From Sitta carolinensis (Eukaryota; Chordata; Aves; Passeriformes; Sittidae): a stretch of 64,000 bases of DNA. Each line of letters starts with the position of its first letter. Position 1 is the first letter of the stretch. The position numbers and the translations under genes were made by a program. The stretch covers positions 137,987,625 through 138,051,624 of the forward strand of contig CM063284.1 of assembly GCA_032173965.1 (NCBI GenBank), written 5' to 3'. This document shows positions 43,601 to 56,640 of this stretch, in pieces. Below the pieces are notes generated by a model, which worked only from the letters and a program-made list of their open reading frames with translations, had not been told where the DNA came from and searched no databases.

Positions 43601-46547
43601 AGGATCTAGTTATATCTGTATCTCAACTTCAACCTGGCTGATAACACTAACTATGTAAACAGCTAACATCTTCTACAAGAAAAATGTCTCAATTCAATAA
43701 AGGCCAAATCAAACAAAAATCCCTGAAGAAATTAACTTTAAGTCAAAAACACCAGTGCTTCATTAGCACAGAATTACAGTTTATAGATGATGTCTTGTGG
43801 TGTGCCACAAAAGTTCCGTTCATTAAATGCAGGTTTCTGAAAACAAATAGAATGAAATCCAAAAAGTATTGGCATCTAATGTTATTATTTCCAACAAATG
43901 CCCCCAAAATAATAAGCATTGTAGACGTATCTTCTGTCTTTGAAGTGTGCTGAAAAGGAAGGTGCATACCATCACCCTGCAGTCAAATGCTGAGAGTGAA
44001 TTTTGACCATACAATGGAACACAATGTAGTTTCCAAGGCTTGCGAAGATGAGAGCCAGTATAGCTGCATAACCACTGCAGTCTGGAGAGAAAAGATTTAT
44101 TATTTTGGTGCAGGATTGTGTGAATGAAGCTATATTTCTTCCAGACTGAACCTGGCTTGTATCCAGACATTTGAAGCCCACTGTACCCTGCAGAACTTTG
44201 GAGGCTCCCATTAGTGAGTATAAAGGCCCCACAGACATCCCCTTAGTTTAGGCTACACAGATACAAAAAAATCTTTCCTGTCCAAATTACTTCTATTTCT
44301 TAAATCTACTTATCCTCATAATCTGTAACATTTCTTGCAGCTGAAAGGCTTGAGATACCACCTACTAATCTTAACTGAACTAAAGATATATTTTGGTCTT
44401 TGAAATTATAACAAATGCACCATGCAAAAATATTTATTATGTTATATATACCAATTTCTTGCAGAGAACCCACATAACATTGTCTTGATCAAATTCATTG
44501 TATAGTCATCAAAATATGAGGCTAAAATTTCCAAAATATTTAAATCTTACTTAGTAAAGACATCAGGAGAAGTCCAGGGTACAGGTCTAATAATTAATTT
44601 GTGCATTCTGCAGTCATCACTGGGTATATTGTGTTCTCTGTGAAACTGTCAGGCCAATAAGACTAAAAATAGCACTATGACTGATAATATCTTGATTTTA
44701 TTTCATACTTTTTATAGAAAGATACGGAACTGTGAATCTGTGATATTGTGAGCAAAGCAGCAAAGGTCTGCTACAAAGCAGTCCTAAGTCTGAATATTAA
44801 TAGAAACTATTTGCATATTTTGCAAACAAGGATTCAATAATATTCATATTGGTGCTTCAGTTTAATTATGTTTGCAACCATTGTAAATATTTAGGATAAA
44901 TTCAGTAATCTGTTATAAATAAGGATTTTCAGTTACGCTTACTGAAGACATTGAAATATGCAAAATAATGGATACTTACTATGGATACTTACTTTTTAAC
45001 TGCTGCTGAAACAGGATATATTAAAATTCTTTCATGGTTATATGTATATAACATTTGTTTCTATAATCCATTATTCACAAAGAAGAGGTATGAAAATATT
45101 CTTTCAGGAAACACAGTAAAGAAACGAAAAAAATTCCATTCAAATTCAAAGTCACATGATGCATAGATAAGATACCAACACAGGGAAATGACTGTAAATA
45201 CCACGGGCACAGTTGTGAAGGTCTGGTTGAAGCAGAGACGTCTGGAAGCTGACAATATCTTTCTTACTTCATTTGGTAGTCAGGTTGCTTCTTGCTGCAT
45301 GGGAAAAAAAAAAAAAAATCTTGCATTACATTCTCTAAGGCCCATGACAGCATTTTGATTTATTAAATCCAAGGGTTGCTTGAGACATTCTCTTTCAGCC
45401 TCTACCTTCGTCAGGGAGTTCTCAAGGAGTATGCAGTTCTCAGCATTCTGCAGAGGGACTGACAGTAGATCCACATTCCTTCCTACCTCTGGCCACATCT
45501 TTGTAGAGCACAGTGTATGCTGGCGGATCGTTATCTATCTCTGCAGGTTCTGCATATCTCCACCTAACATATCTTTACTTTCATGAATAAATTACAAAAG
45601 ACAGCTCAGCCTTGTCATATCTGTGCTTCACACTATGTGTTCTGAGAGCACCTGGAGAGCACAGTCACTTCACTGGAAGAGACGTTATTAGAAATTAATC
45701 CCCAAATGTGGTAACAGGTTTGGCTCTTAAAGGCGAAGGGACAAAGGTCACCATAACCTGTGACTGCCCTTGCCTATTTGTTAGCCTTCTGTGATTCACA
45801 GAGTTTTGTCATCGAGTAAGTTGAATATTGATAAGAGAATTGGGGTTTTTCCTATCCTGCATATTCCCAGCTCTAAGATAAATAGAATTATTCTTTGAGT
45901 CTCGAATAGCTAAAATGTTCACACATATTTTATGTATGAGCTGTATATTTCACCATTGAACTTATTAACTTTATAAAAAAGGAAAATATGGAAATTAAAA
46001 TAATCATTACTATGTATAATTTTTCCCCTCGAAGAATGGTTTGTGTTTGTTTGTTTCCTGATGATTTTAAGTAAATAGATTTCTGTTGACTGCATTCCTG
46101 AAACTGAAGTCCTTTAGGTTCCATCATCCATCACCTAGGAGACATAAAAATTTTAAAATAAACACTTAGTTTCAGACTAATAACATGGGCTCTAATAAAC
46201 TCTCACATAGCATAGATCCACACATCTGTCTTTCAGAAAGCTTGGTGTTTCCTGTAGCAAAAGCAGTAGTATAGCTCACATCAAAGACCTGTGAGCCCAT
46301 ATGGTAATCAAGACTAAATACAACAAGTCCCAGGTGAAGTGGGGTAATCAGGGTTAGATTAACCTGTCTAAACTAACAATTCCTATAACAAGAGGGCTGA
46401 AGGAAGATTACCAAATAGTGAAAAAGCATGGGTGTGAAAATGATGGGGAAAGTGGGGAGTAAACAGAACATGAAAGGCAAAAGAAGAGTAAGTTATGTTC
46501 AAGGTATAGATGATGGAATCAAATTTTGTCTTACAATGTTATCTTCC
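43601..46547. other. Probable intronic DNA, weak minus-strand exon candidates
   Basis: Three minus-strand stretches have some exon character: 45330-45447, 45930-46115 and 44551-44645. Their donors are weak or their phases do not chain, so they are not annotated as coding. A poly-A of about 15 lies at 45304-45318. A TGGATACTTACTA-like tandem repeat is at about 44970-44996. Confidence 0.35.
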
Positions 46548-47360
46548 AGGTCTGAGACAGGCCTGTGCAAACCTCATGAAGTTCAACAGGGCTAAGTGTA
46601 AAGTCCTGTGCCAGGCTGGGGCAGACCAAAGCAAAAATACAGGATGAGAGAAGAATGGATTGAGAGCCAATGTGACGAGAGGGACTTGGGGCTGTTGGTG
46701 GATGAGAAAAAATGTGACCCAACACTGTGCTCTTTCAGTCCAGAAAGCCAACTGTGTCCTGGGCTGTTAATCTACAGAAACATGTCCAGGAAGGGTTCTG
46801 CCCTTCTATTATACACTCCTAAGACCCTATCTGATTTACTTCATCCAGCTCTGGGGACTCCAATATAAGAAGGCTGTGTGCCTGTAGGAGTGATTTCAGA
46901 GGAGGGATGTGAAGATGAGCAGAGGGCTGGAACACAGGGATTCTCCTATGAAGACACGCTGAGTCTGTCCAGCCTCAAAAAGAGAAGGCTCTGGGGAGAC
47001 CTTGTAACAGCCTTCCAGTAGTGAAAGCGGTCTACAGGAAAGCTGGGAATCTCTTTTTACAAGAGATTTTCATGATAGGACAGGAGGGCATAGCTTTAAA
47101 CTGAGAGAAGATATGTTTAGCTTAGATATCAGGAAGAACCAGGAAATTCCATACTGTGAGGGTGGTGAGGCACAGAAATAGGATTTCCAGAGAAACTGTG
47201 GAGTCCATGTCCCTGGAAGTGTTCAAGGCTAGGTTGGATGGGGTTCTGAGAAACCTTGTCCAGTGGAAGATGTTCCTGTCCATGACAGGGAACTTAGAAC
47301 TAAAAGCTCTTTCAGGTCCACTCCAATACAAACCATTCTTTAAATCTGTGATTGCATGGT
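46548..47360 (+). mobile_element. CR1 LINE, 5'-truncated, sense orientation
   Basis: It reads in sense from ACCTCATGAAGTTCAACAGG and GTGCCAGGCTGGGGCAGACC, through GGGCTGTTGGTGGATGAGAA, AGAAGGCTCTGGGGAGACCT and GGGAACTTAGAACTAAAAGC, to TCTTTAAATCTGTGATTGC. These are standard CR1 ORF2-end and 3' UTR blocks. Frame disruptions are numerous and the copy is inactive. Confidence 0.88.
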
Positions 47361-49189
47361 TGTCTGATTTAGGGCTTTCAAATGAAAAGCAACTGAAAGT
47401 CATGTCAGATCAAGGAAAGAGGAGATGAATAGAGGAAAACATGTTCTGAAAGAAGTTTTTCATTCAATTTCATCTCAGAGAATTGTTTTGTGCTTTGTCT
47501 TTTGTTTACAATAGCAACACAGCAAAATACTTTAGCTATTTCAGAAGAGATTAAATAGTTTAATGTTGTTTTGAAATCGCAAATGCCTTAATTTTGTTAC
47601 AGTGTAGTATAAATCATCAGAATTGGAAAATAAATTGCAGTGAAAAGTTCTAATAACATTGGAGTAAAATATTTTGATTTTGTTCATGTAATCTGTGAGC
47701 TATATATCATGTAAATCAATTTTCCTGTAAATCATGTTGTCAAAATTTGACATATTCTCTCAAAAAAGGAAGTTTTAGATAAAACAGCTCTTCTTGATGG
47801 ACAGCTTCTTCATCAAAAAAAAAAAAAATTCAATTTGCTTCTGCTGTAGGAGTTCTATACCCAAATTAGCTCAGAACTAGGAATAGGGACATGATGTATT
47901 TGCTTGAATATTGATGGGAGTGGAGCAAAAACCTGTTTTAAAATCAAAAGTAAATAATTATGGGAAAATATCAAACAGTTAATGGTGCTTGTGATTTAGC
48001 AGCAATGCTGCATGTATGTCAAACGTACTTTCCAAATGTCTTTGTTTCATTGAATCTGAATTTGATGATTAGAGGTTGTTGCTGTATGTGTGTCCTATGA
48101 TCAACAGAGTCAAGAATTTAATCATATGGATTACCAGCAACTCTGACTTACTTCACGCCTCTTCCTTTTGAGATTCTTTCTGTTTTATTTGAATCTCTCA
48201 TCCACATTAACTGCCACTTAACTTTGATATTGCCATGCCCTGTTGAGTTTTGGCTTTCTTGCCCTGTGTAGTCATCAAGAAAAAAACCACTTTTTTACAG
48301 GCTTCCTTAAGTTGTGTCATTATAGTTATAAAGAATAAAAGCCCAGTAACATGCAGTTCATTCATAAGGCAGAATATACTTTGGGGCACAGCTCTTGTGT
48401 AGCATTCCATATCCAGCATGTTCTTGCTCAGCAAGGATAGTAAAGAGAAGCAGTTTGTATTTTGATTTTCCTTATTGAAAAATTGATTGTTACTGTAAAA
48501 TATTTCCAAGTTGTTAAAATAACTCTAATGGAAGAACATAGACTTTACTAAGCCTGAAATGTGCCTCAAAAGTTTGCTTAAATGTCCTGGATTTAAAGTT
48601 TTGTATTTATTAACTTCCTGATTGATAGATGTTCAAATACTTTAAAAAATAATTTTCATTTTCAAATTTTATTTTTAAAGGAAAATATTATAATTTTGTT
48701 TTTAAAGGTATGTGTTAAGGGGTCTGAAATTCCTACATGTCTATTAGATATTCCTATTGTGGGACATTGGGATATCCAGCACTTCTTTTGAAAATTATTT
48801 ATGGAAAGATATATTAATAATCTGGATAAAATACAATCTGCTCTGAACTTTCACCCACCAGTGACTATAACTCTCACATGTACTAGCTAAAGGAAACAAT
48901 CCAACAGAATGTAGAGTCGAATCAACTGTTCAGGGGAAAATCAGTATCTCCCTGAAAATTGCAGATGCTTAATTTGTTTTGTACTACAGCCCATTTTTCA
49001 GTATTTTAGCATATTAGTACCTCACTACTTGACTCTCTAGACATGACACATTACATCTTGGAAATCTCAAAGATTTCAAGACCTGAATCCAGAAATAGAG
49101 AAGCACTGAGCAATCTGTACTTATTGCCAAAGAACTACTGGTCTTAAATACAAGTCACAAATTATCCTTCCCAGAGAAATCCTGCTGGG
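47361..49189. other. AT-rich non-coding DNA
   Basis: No gene is firmly supported. A minus-strand open frame of 100 codons at 48207-48509 begins after a TTTTACAG acceptor-like sequence and has mixed composition, but no good donor was found. A poly-A of about 14 lies at 47815-47828. Confidence 0.35.
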
Positions 49190-49250
49190 AGTGAGTCATG
49201 TTCTTAAGGATCTTTTAAAACATAAATGATTGTATGATTCTATGATTTTG
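49190..49250 (+). mobile_element. Short CR1 3'-end remnant
   Basis: AAGGATCTTTTAAAACATAAATG followed by ATTGTATGATTCTATGATTTT resembles the last bases and the ATTCTATG-type 3' repeat of CR1. It is too short to classify further. Confidence 0.5.
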
Positions 49251-52200
49251 CAAGAAGTCCAAACACTGACAGTGGAGAAGAGAATAAGATGACTTCAAAT
49301 AGGAGGTACTGGTTTCTTATGAAGATTTAGGGAAGCTTGTCAAGACAATTTTTATCTTAAGGGAAAAGGAAATAAAAAATTTAGAAAATAATTATGAATC
49401 TAATATTTTTTCATTGACTGGGAACTAATTCTACATTTAGCTAAATTAAATAAATGGCATATTTATTCAATCTATGGGTCTGTGAATAAGTATGGCTATA
49501 ATAAATTTATCTGATCTAATGTGCATTGTTTGAAAGGTTGGTGTTCATAGTTCAGTAGGAATTCTGATAAAGCTGGTTAAATGATATGTTGGACCAGGCC
49601 GATAGATTCTGCTTCATGTTCTATCCCTGGGCTTTAAATTTCCTATTGAGTTATAATACAATTCATTCCTCTCTGACATTCCACATTAGTGTAACACAGC
49701 AACTGAACTATTTCACTCCCTTTTCTTTTTCTAGCATTCATTTTTAGAAACCAAACTCAAAGGCAGTTTTGCTGGCTAGAAGCTCCCATGTTATCCATAC
49801 ATACAGCTATATATATTTACTCAGGATAGTCACTGGAAGCTGCACGTCAGGATCCCACACTACAGACCAGTGTAGGTTACAGGCCAAATGCATCTACCCT
49901 TTGTGGCTAAATCAAAATGTGACTGCAATTAAAGAAAAGTAAAATATTCTGAGCAAATTTTCATATCCCTTAAGCTCTGAAAAACATAGATTGTAAGGAA
50001 GATTTTAAAGATCTAAGATTTTGGAGTTTTCCTCTTCCCTTTCCCTTTTGTTCATCAGTTCTTGGGTTTTATCAGTTTTTTTGTGAGATCTTGTGTTTGT
50101 TGGTTTTTGGTTGGTTGGTTTTTTTGGTTGGTTTTGTTTTTTTTTACTGCTGTATTTCTTCTTGTCTACTTGTATACAATTTCAATTAAATACAGGAAAA
50201 GAAGATTTTGGCTTTTCTGTCTCCAAAATGTGCTGTTCTTGTCAATTCATATATATATCACAGTGTTTAAAAAACTTCCTTAGTTATGAGCATCATTGGC
50301 AAAAGAAAAAGAAACACCCATCAATACACTAGTTTAAGCAGTTATTATTGTCCTAAATTTTAGGTAATTCTTACACAGCAGACCAACTTCAGCCCAGAAG
50401 TCCAGCATTGGTAGGAAAAAAAAAAAAAAAAAGTTGGGTCATGCAGTTATCTTTCACACAAGAAAATAATTGTACTTTATAAAATTATGAAAATATTTGG
50501 TTTGTGATGTATTTTTGCCTTACTTCTAGAATTTTGTTTTATCCATAAGTGAGCAAGTGGGAAATGTTAACAGTTCTCATTCACTCTTTAGCATTTACAG
50601 TGGTGCCATATTTCAAATATAATTATTTTGCTAGTCCAGGTATTCTATATGATTGCTCAGGTAAAGACATAAAAGTATATTATTTCTAAAACTCTTGTAG
50701 AAGGAATCCTGATATTGGGGTAGTCAAGCTGGAAGGTGGAGTGCTTGCATCATCATCTTTCCATGTGCTAGTACAATCACAAAATGAATATTGTGTATGA
50801 ATTTACTTTTATTGCCATAAGAAAGAAACAAATTCACTGAAATTGAAAATATCTCAATAGCACTCCTGAAGAAAATTAATTCAAGAGATGGAAGATCATG
50901 CCAAGCTCATTTCTGCTGTGACAGCCAACATTTACCTATCACCTCTTTTGCAGATCAAACTTGCTACTACGGTAATTTCTCTCATTCTATTCCTGGTAGA
51001 ATGCTGTCCTAGACTGCCACCTTGGTGGTGAGATATCTTCCATCTTAAATTTTGACCTGATCATCTTATACATAGTTATCTCTCCAGATCTTTTGGTCTT
51101 TGTGTTTATCATCCTAGAGAACTCGTGAGGAATTCAGCTGTATTCACTCTTAATCTTCTTTTTCTAGCCAAGATATATCTGTTTATTTCAGTGTTCTTCA
51201 AAAAATGTCATCTATTTCACTGACCATTCTAGTAACCATCCTTTTATTGTACTCCAGTCCGCATTAATCTCTGATTGGTTCAAAAGAATGAGGACACACC
51301 AGTCTCTTTTACCTCCTTCTGTTCCAGTGACCAAAACCACTGGAAAGCTGCAGCATTGAAAACAGCAAAAGTGATGATACTAAATTCAGATGCAAATACC
51401 CACTCTGAGTTCATAGGAGCTGACAAAAAGCACCTGCTTGTACTGTTAACTAAATGTAGAGTGTGGTTGACAAGCATATCCACAAGGCAGCCCTCAAAAC
51501 CTCTAAATTTTACCAGAAATTAGGAGTCATAAACATTTGACACTGTTTAGGATGAATAACAAATCCTCCAATAAATCCTCCATCAACATTCTACCCTACC
51601 ATTTCTGAAAACAATGTCTCACATAGAAAAATGAGTGCTTAAAAATTTATTTTCTTCAGACACTTATATATAAAGCATCTTCTAATTCTGAATAAAACTT
51701 CCTAAGAAGGTGCTAATGATAACTGTTTCTATGTTAAACTAAATTATTTTAAATTCCTCTGAACAATATCAGCTCTGCTCAGAAATATAATTTCAGTAAT
51801 TTACAATAATACAATAAAGTAATACAATAATATAGCAATATGATAATTGGCATGGATGTTCTGAATTGCTAAGTTGATGCTCATATCAGTATTTATTATT
51901 AACTTCCATATACTCAAGGAATTTGAAATATTATTCAGGTTTTAAAGAACTTAAATTTGGGCCAGTTTCATTGTAGCTAATTAAACATTTATAAAGTTAC
52001 ATACATATATATATATCCATAAATGTACTTGGAAATGTAAATATGGCATGTTTGCATACAATTTAAATAGTATTGGCATAGCATTTCAATGTAGGTTTAT
52101 AAACATGCATACATAAAATAATATTTGAACACACAAAATCAGCACTCAGCAAGGTAGGCAGTGGCAAAAGTGGTAATTCTGTGAATTACACAGAATTAAA

Positions 52201-55200
52201 ATTCTGTGCACTAGATTCAGGTGGAGGGGATTCTCATAGCGTGGAAACCCAAGGAAGAGCTGAGCATACAGTGGTTTCCACATCAAAAGAAGTGAGTTCT
52301 TGTATCGGGTGGCTCTCCTTTAAGGGTCACTAAGGGGCTCATCTGTCAGCCTGACAGGGAGTCATGGAAGAAGAAGCTATCCAAAATCAAGACATCTATT
52401 TAAAGTTAAGGGCCTAGGTGACTTTTACTAACAGATAAATGCATCTGAATAGAACTGACCCATTTACTATAGACTGGGAAAATTAATATTGGAAAGCACT
52501 GCCTTCTGAAGATTTTTATTTATCTTTCTAAATATCTATATGACCTATTAACTTAAACTGATCTTACAGCTTTAAGAAAGTAGTTGAATTACACCCTAGT
52601 TCTTAAAGCTCAGGGATATGAATTTTCTCTGTAGAAAAGCTAGAATATGGTCAGGAAAAAAGAAAAGAAAGAATGAAATAATTGAATAGAAGAAAAAGGA
52701 TGAAGGGACCTAGAGAAAAAAGAGCAGGTGACGTGGAGAATAAGAAGTGGTCTAAGAATCCCTCCAGTGCTTACTGTCTGGAATGGGAACGAAGAGAGAA
52801 AATCAGGCAGTGGTACACAAAACTGGAGTGAGTGCACCATGTTCTAGTGGAAGGTTCCTCTTTTAAAAAGAAAAGAAAACTTGAAAAATGATTACAGTAA
52901 AAACTGACTGAAAGGAAAATTCATGTGAGATAGAATGAGTAGGAGATAAAGAGATTGATAGAGAATGCCCCTACAGAAATGGGTTTTCCGGTGATGGAGC
53001 ATGAAAGAAATTTATATCATCCTGTTTAACTATTAAGGGATTAATTTTTCTTTAACCTTTAGCTTTTAGTAATTCTTAGTCTGACATAGAGTGCCACAGG
53101 ATGAAATTAATCTCATTCAATCTTATCTGCCTAAAATGTAGGCATCTAGTTTAAGCAAGTACAATCTATATGATGGTATGGGAAATGCCAAAGAGTAATC
53201 TAACATGCTTTTGTTCAGCTAATCTTTACTAAGATTGTTCCCATTCCCTACACAGAGATTTCAGACATACTTTATAATTCTCAGATTAAATCTGACAAAC
53301 AAATATTATTTCCTATTCTAAGATAAAATCTAGATTTATGATGTACCTATAATGTTGAGGTGATTTAATTAATTCATAAGGAATATAAAAACCTTCTGGG
53401 AAAAAAAATGAAATTCTTTATTTGGGTACATCTCCAGTACAAAATCTTTCAAGGAAAATTATGCTAGTGCTACTCCCCACCTCGAAAATTCTTGCCAATT
53501 TTTTTTAACACTGGATATTTTATATCCACTTCTGTTCATATCTTTTCTAGTCTTCATTGTCACACAATAGACCAGCTACGCTGCAGGTTAGATCCAAAGA
53601 TGTCTGTATAATAAAATCCAATTTGTAGAAATTACAGTTCAATCAACTGGAGAGAAGGAAAGAAGAATAAGAACGTCTGTGTGTTCCCACTGTTACAGTT
53701 AAGGAACAGTGTGACTAATTCTGTCTACATCTTGCAGCACAGCCCTGTCAATGATGAGTTATTTAAAAGGTAGAGGTAAATTAGCTGGTGAGAAAAGATG
53801 CTATTTAAACTGAAAAGAGTAGTATAGGAGAAATGAAGACAAGAAAGCTATGTAGTGGTGTGACCGCGTCTCCAAGTGGGCCCCAGGAGCACACATATGG
53901 AGAATGGCCTTATTCATGGCTGGATGCAATCCCATGAAAAAAGTATTTTTGTACAGAGAGGTAGCTAACATAGCCTTACAGCTCAACACTTATTACAGCT
54001 AATTACCAACGTGACCCTAAGAGCTGTGTCAATTTTGCTTTTCAAGGTAGTTCTGGTATGACTTGGTACTGCTGAGTGCACAGGTACCTTGAGCAACTCA
54101 TTCAAGACTGTAAAGAAGCCTGTGATAGAGATTAGAGGTGATCCCCTTTCTTTTCCTCTGTGTGATCTCTTGATCGTAAGACTTTTGTGAACTCCCTGAG
54201 GGGCTGGCATATTTAAATACTAGTCAAGCACGTAAATGGCTTTCTTTTTTTAATGACTACATGAAAAGTACAGTCTACCTTCTTTACAGAACTGTATGAA
54301 AGATTTTTTTTTCCACTCAGGAAAAGCACTATTTTAGACTATTCATGCAAACAAAAATTCAGTAATATCTATCTAGATGAAACTTCCAAATTAATGACCA
54401 AAAAAAATTCAAAAGGTTTATTGTTGATATTAACCAATTTACTACAACTCCTCATCAATGTCAAATAAGTAAAGTCCACATTTTTTAGTTTTTAATTGCT
54501 CATAAAAGAACTATAAAGCATAAATGATCATTTGTTCAAGTTTGTCTTTCTTAGTACTTTTTAAAATCTGCTTAATACTGGAAAGCCATAAATGCATTTT
54601 CTGCATGCTGGAATTTGATTTTTTCACATAACTAAAGGCATAAATATTGTTAATTTACTTGTATAAACCATTTCCTACAATGACGTGCAGGTATGATTAT
54701 TAATATTAATTTTTGAAAAGGCTTTCCAGTTTCCATGGCGAATGTCAGACTGATAAGTCTCCATTTTCTCTTTTCTCTCTTATCTGTTCCTTTTTTCTCA
54801 AACAGCATTCTCAAAAAAATAAAACCTCAACATGGAAACGTAAATCAGCTATATTGAATTTCTTAATCTTATTAAAGCCATGATATGGTAAATAATTTTA
54901 TGAAAGATAACATTGGCTAAGTCAAGTCTTTATTTGGCAGACTCTCAAATTGCTCATCAGAGGACCACCTATCAACCATGGAACAGCTTAGGAAGAAAAC
55001 AACTGAAAGAAATCTGAAAAGAGTTAGAAAATATATTAAAGACTAAGTAATATACTGCAAACATTGAACGCTAATAGAGAAGTTTTTAAATGGCTATTTG
55101 TTCACAAATACTGACAAAATATTTTAACTTTTATGATCTGTTTAGCAAACTGATTTTAAAATGTCTTTTCAAATCTTGTTTTGATTTTTCTGCTCTTAAT

Positions 55201-55272
55201 TTGCAAACACTGGTCAATTACATGATGTGGAAAGCCTAAAAATAGCTGTGAACATGTGCCCTGTAAAGATTC
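49251..55272. other. AT-rich non-coding DNA
   Basis: No exon or repeat family recognised. Simple runs include a GT/T-rich stretch at 50090-50150, a poly-A of about 18 at 50415-50432 and an AT-rich repeat (ATACAATAA-like) around 51805-51840. A minus-strand frame at 53983-54210 has mixed composition but no recognisable motif. Confidence 0.4.
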
Positions 55273-55293
55273 TATAGATAGATAGATAGATAG

Positions 55294-55357
<64 letters not shown>
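55273..55357. repeat. Compound microsatellite (GATA)n(CA)n
   Basis: Five to six GATA units (about 55273-55294) are followed directly by roughly 30 CA units (55295-55356), then ATATATGGG. Arrays of this length are usually length-polymorphic. Open frames over it, made of Cys-Val, are artefacts. Confidence 0.97.
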
Positions 55358-55361
<4 letters not shown>

Positions 55362-55699
55362 GGGTATTTACGTATATATAAATTTACACATTCATGCATA
55401 TGTAAACCAATATGCTCATTTAAGGAGCCATTTTTCAGGTAGGACATGTACAAAAATAAGCATAATTTATTAAATGTTATATTCATAAGTTATATTTAAG
55501 CAAGTTACAGAGAAACTTCAGTGGGAAGTTAGAGCAGCATATTAAAAACAGAAGTTTGGGTGTGGAGTGATTTTTATTTCTCTAGCAACAAACCAATGAG
55601 TCACACAGGGGCATCTTCATACTCGGTAAAATAATGAGTGTAGCTGCTTTCAAGAGAACTTGAAGTATTGTTCTTCCTAGTGATATTACAAAGAGTGTC
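55358..55699. other. AT-rich spacer
   Basis: Nothing recognised. Confidence 0.5.
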
Positions 55700-56230
55700 A
55701 AAGATTGATTTATAGGGTTGATCCAGTGGGGCTCCTCAGTAAAACTGTAACTGGAGGGGAACAGGAGAATGAATTACAATACCCCTGATGCCTTGAGAGG
55801 CTACCTGGAACAGAGGCTGGACAGTGTTAAAGTAATAAAGTAAGTACTTATTAAAAAGGCCTTCAAAAGGTCTTTGCTACACCTTGGGTAGTAGAAGAGC
55901 CCATCCGAGGCCACACCCAAGATGAACAGTGAGTCACGAGTTTTCACACTTTCTTAAGTTTTGGTCTATTTACATATTGGGGTTGATTGTCCAATTACAG
56001 TTTCAGGTTATGAAGTCCCATCCTCCTAGACTGCTCTCCTCAATTCACTGTTGTTTATAATTTTTGGCCCTGAAGCTGCAATGGTGTCCTTGGTTCTTGG
56101 GCTGGAAAAGGATTGTTTTGTCTAACTAAATTGTGAAGAACTTGCTAACACTTTATATGAAGTTCAGAGTTATATACTAATGCAGCACAGAAACTGGAAA
56201 ATATAAAAACTAAAATTTAAGGCATCACCC
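55700..56230. mobile_element. LTR-like repeat, passerine-type
   Basis: The blocks GATGCCTTGAGAGGCTACCT, GTACTTATTAAAAAGGCCTT, CTACACCTTGGGTAGTAG, CATATTGGGGTTGATTGTCC and GGAAAAGGATTGTTTTGTCT form a pattern I associate with a common songbird ERV LTR. Assignment is from memory of the pattern only. No retroviral genes or target duplications were identified. Confidence 0.45.
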
Positions 56231-56334
56231 TTCTTCAGCAGCCCAACTGGCCATCTTTCATAACCTCATACATAGTCAGTTCAATTAGTTAACAAAGATG
56301 TATTTTGAGAAGAGTGCATTATATCTGGCTCAGA

Positions 56335-56640
56335 TGGAGCTACTTTTTTCATAGCAGCCCATATGTGGCTGTGTATTTTAGATTTCTGACCTGCTTCTCG
56401 CTCTCCCCCCACCGTGTGTAGGCTGGGGATGTGTGAGATGCTGGGAGGGGAAACATAGAGTGCAGCTGACCCAAACTAACCAGAGAGATATTCCATGACA
56501 TTTAACATAATGATAAACAATAAAACTGCGTCAAGTTTAGATTGATGGGGTTTTTCCCAAAGTAGCTGTTGCTTGGGGAATAACTGGGCATCAGATTGCT
56601 CCCAAAAGGTGTGAATGATTGCCTTTGAATAACTTCTGGG
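56335..56640 (-). mobile_element. LTR-like fragment, antisense
   Basis: CTGCTTCTCGCTCTCCCCCC, GTAGGCTGGGGATGTGTGAG, GCTGACCCAAACTAACCAG and GATATTCCATGACATTTAAC read as the antisense of the ERVL-type LTR family whose 5' end is seen at 27733. The outer parts are diverged. Confidence 0.45.

Noticed and set aside
43985..44082. Minus-strand stretch after a strong CTTTTCTCTCCAG acceptor
   Set aside because: No good donor. Two frames stay open but neither gives a phase that fits the supported exons.
44551..44645. Minus-strand stretch with acceptor CCTGACAG and donor GTAAGA, open in one frame
   Set aside because: Its end phase does not chain to the exon at 39975 or to other candidates, and its protein is not convincing.
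45257..45283. 27-nt minus-strand microexon candidate with strong acceptor and GTAAGA donor
   Set aside because: Phase does not match the downstream exon, and the acceptor strength comes from a poly-A run on the plus strand.
48207..48509. 100-codon minus-strand frame after TTTTACAG
   Set aside because: Composition is somewhat coding-like, but no usable donor or poly(A) signal was found and there is no family resemblance.
55156..55486. Cys-Val repeat open frames
   Set aside because: Translations of the CA microsatellite.
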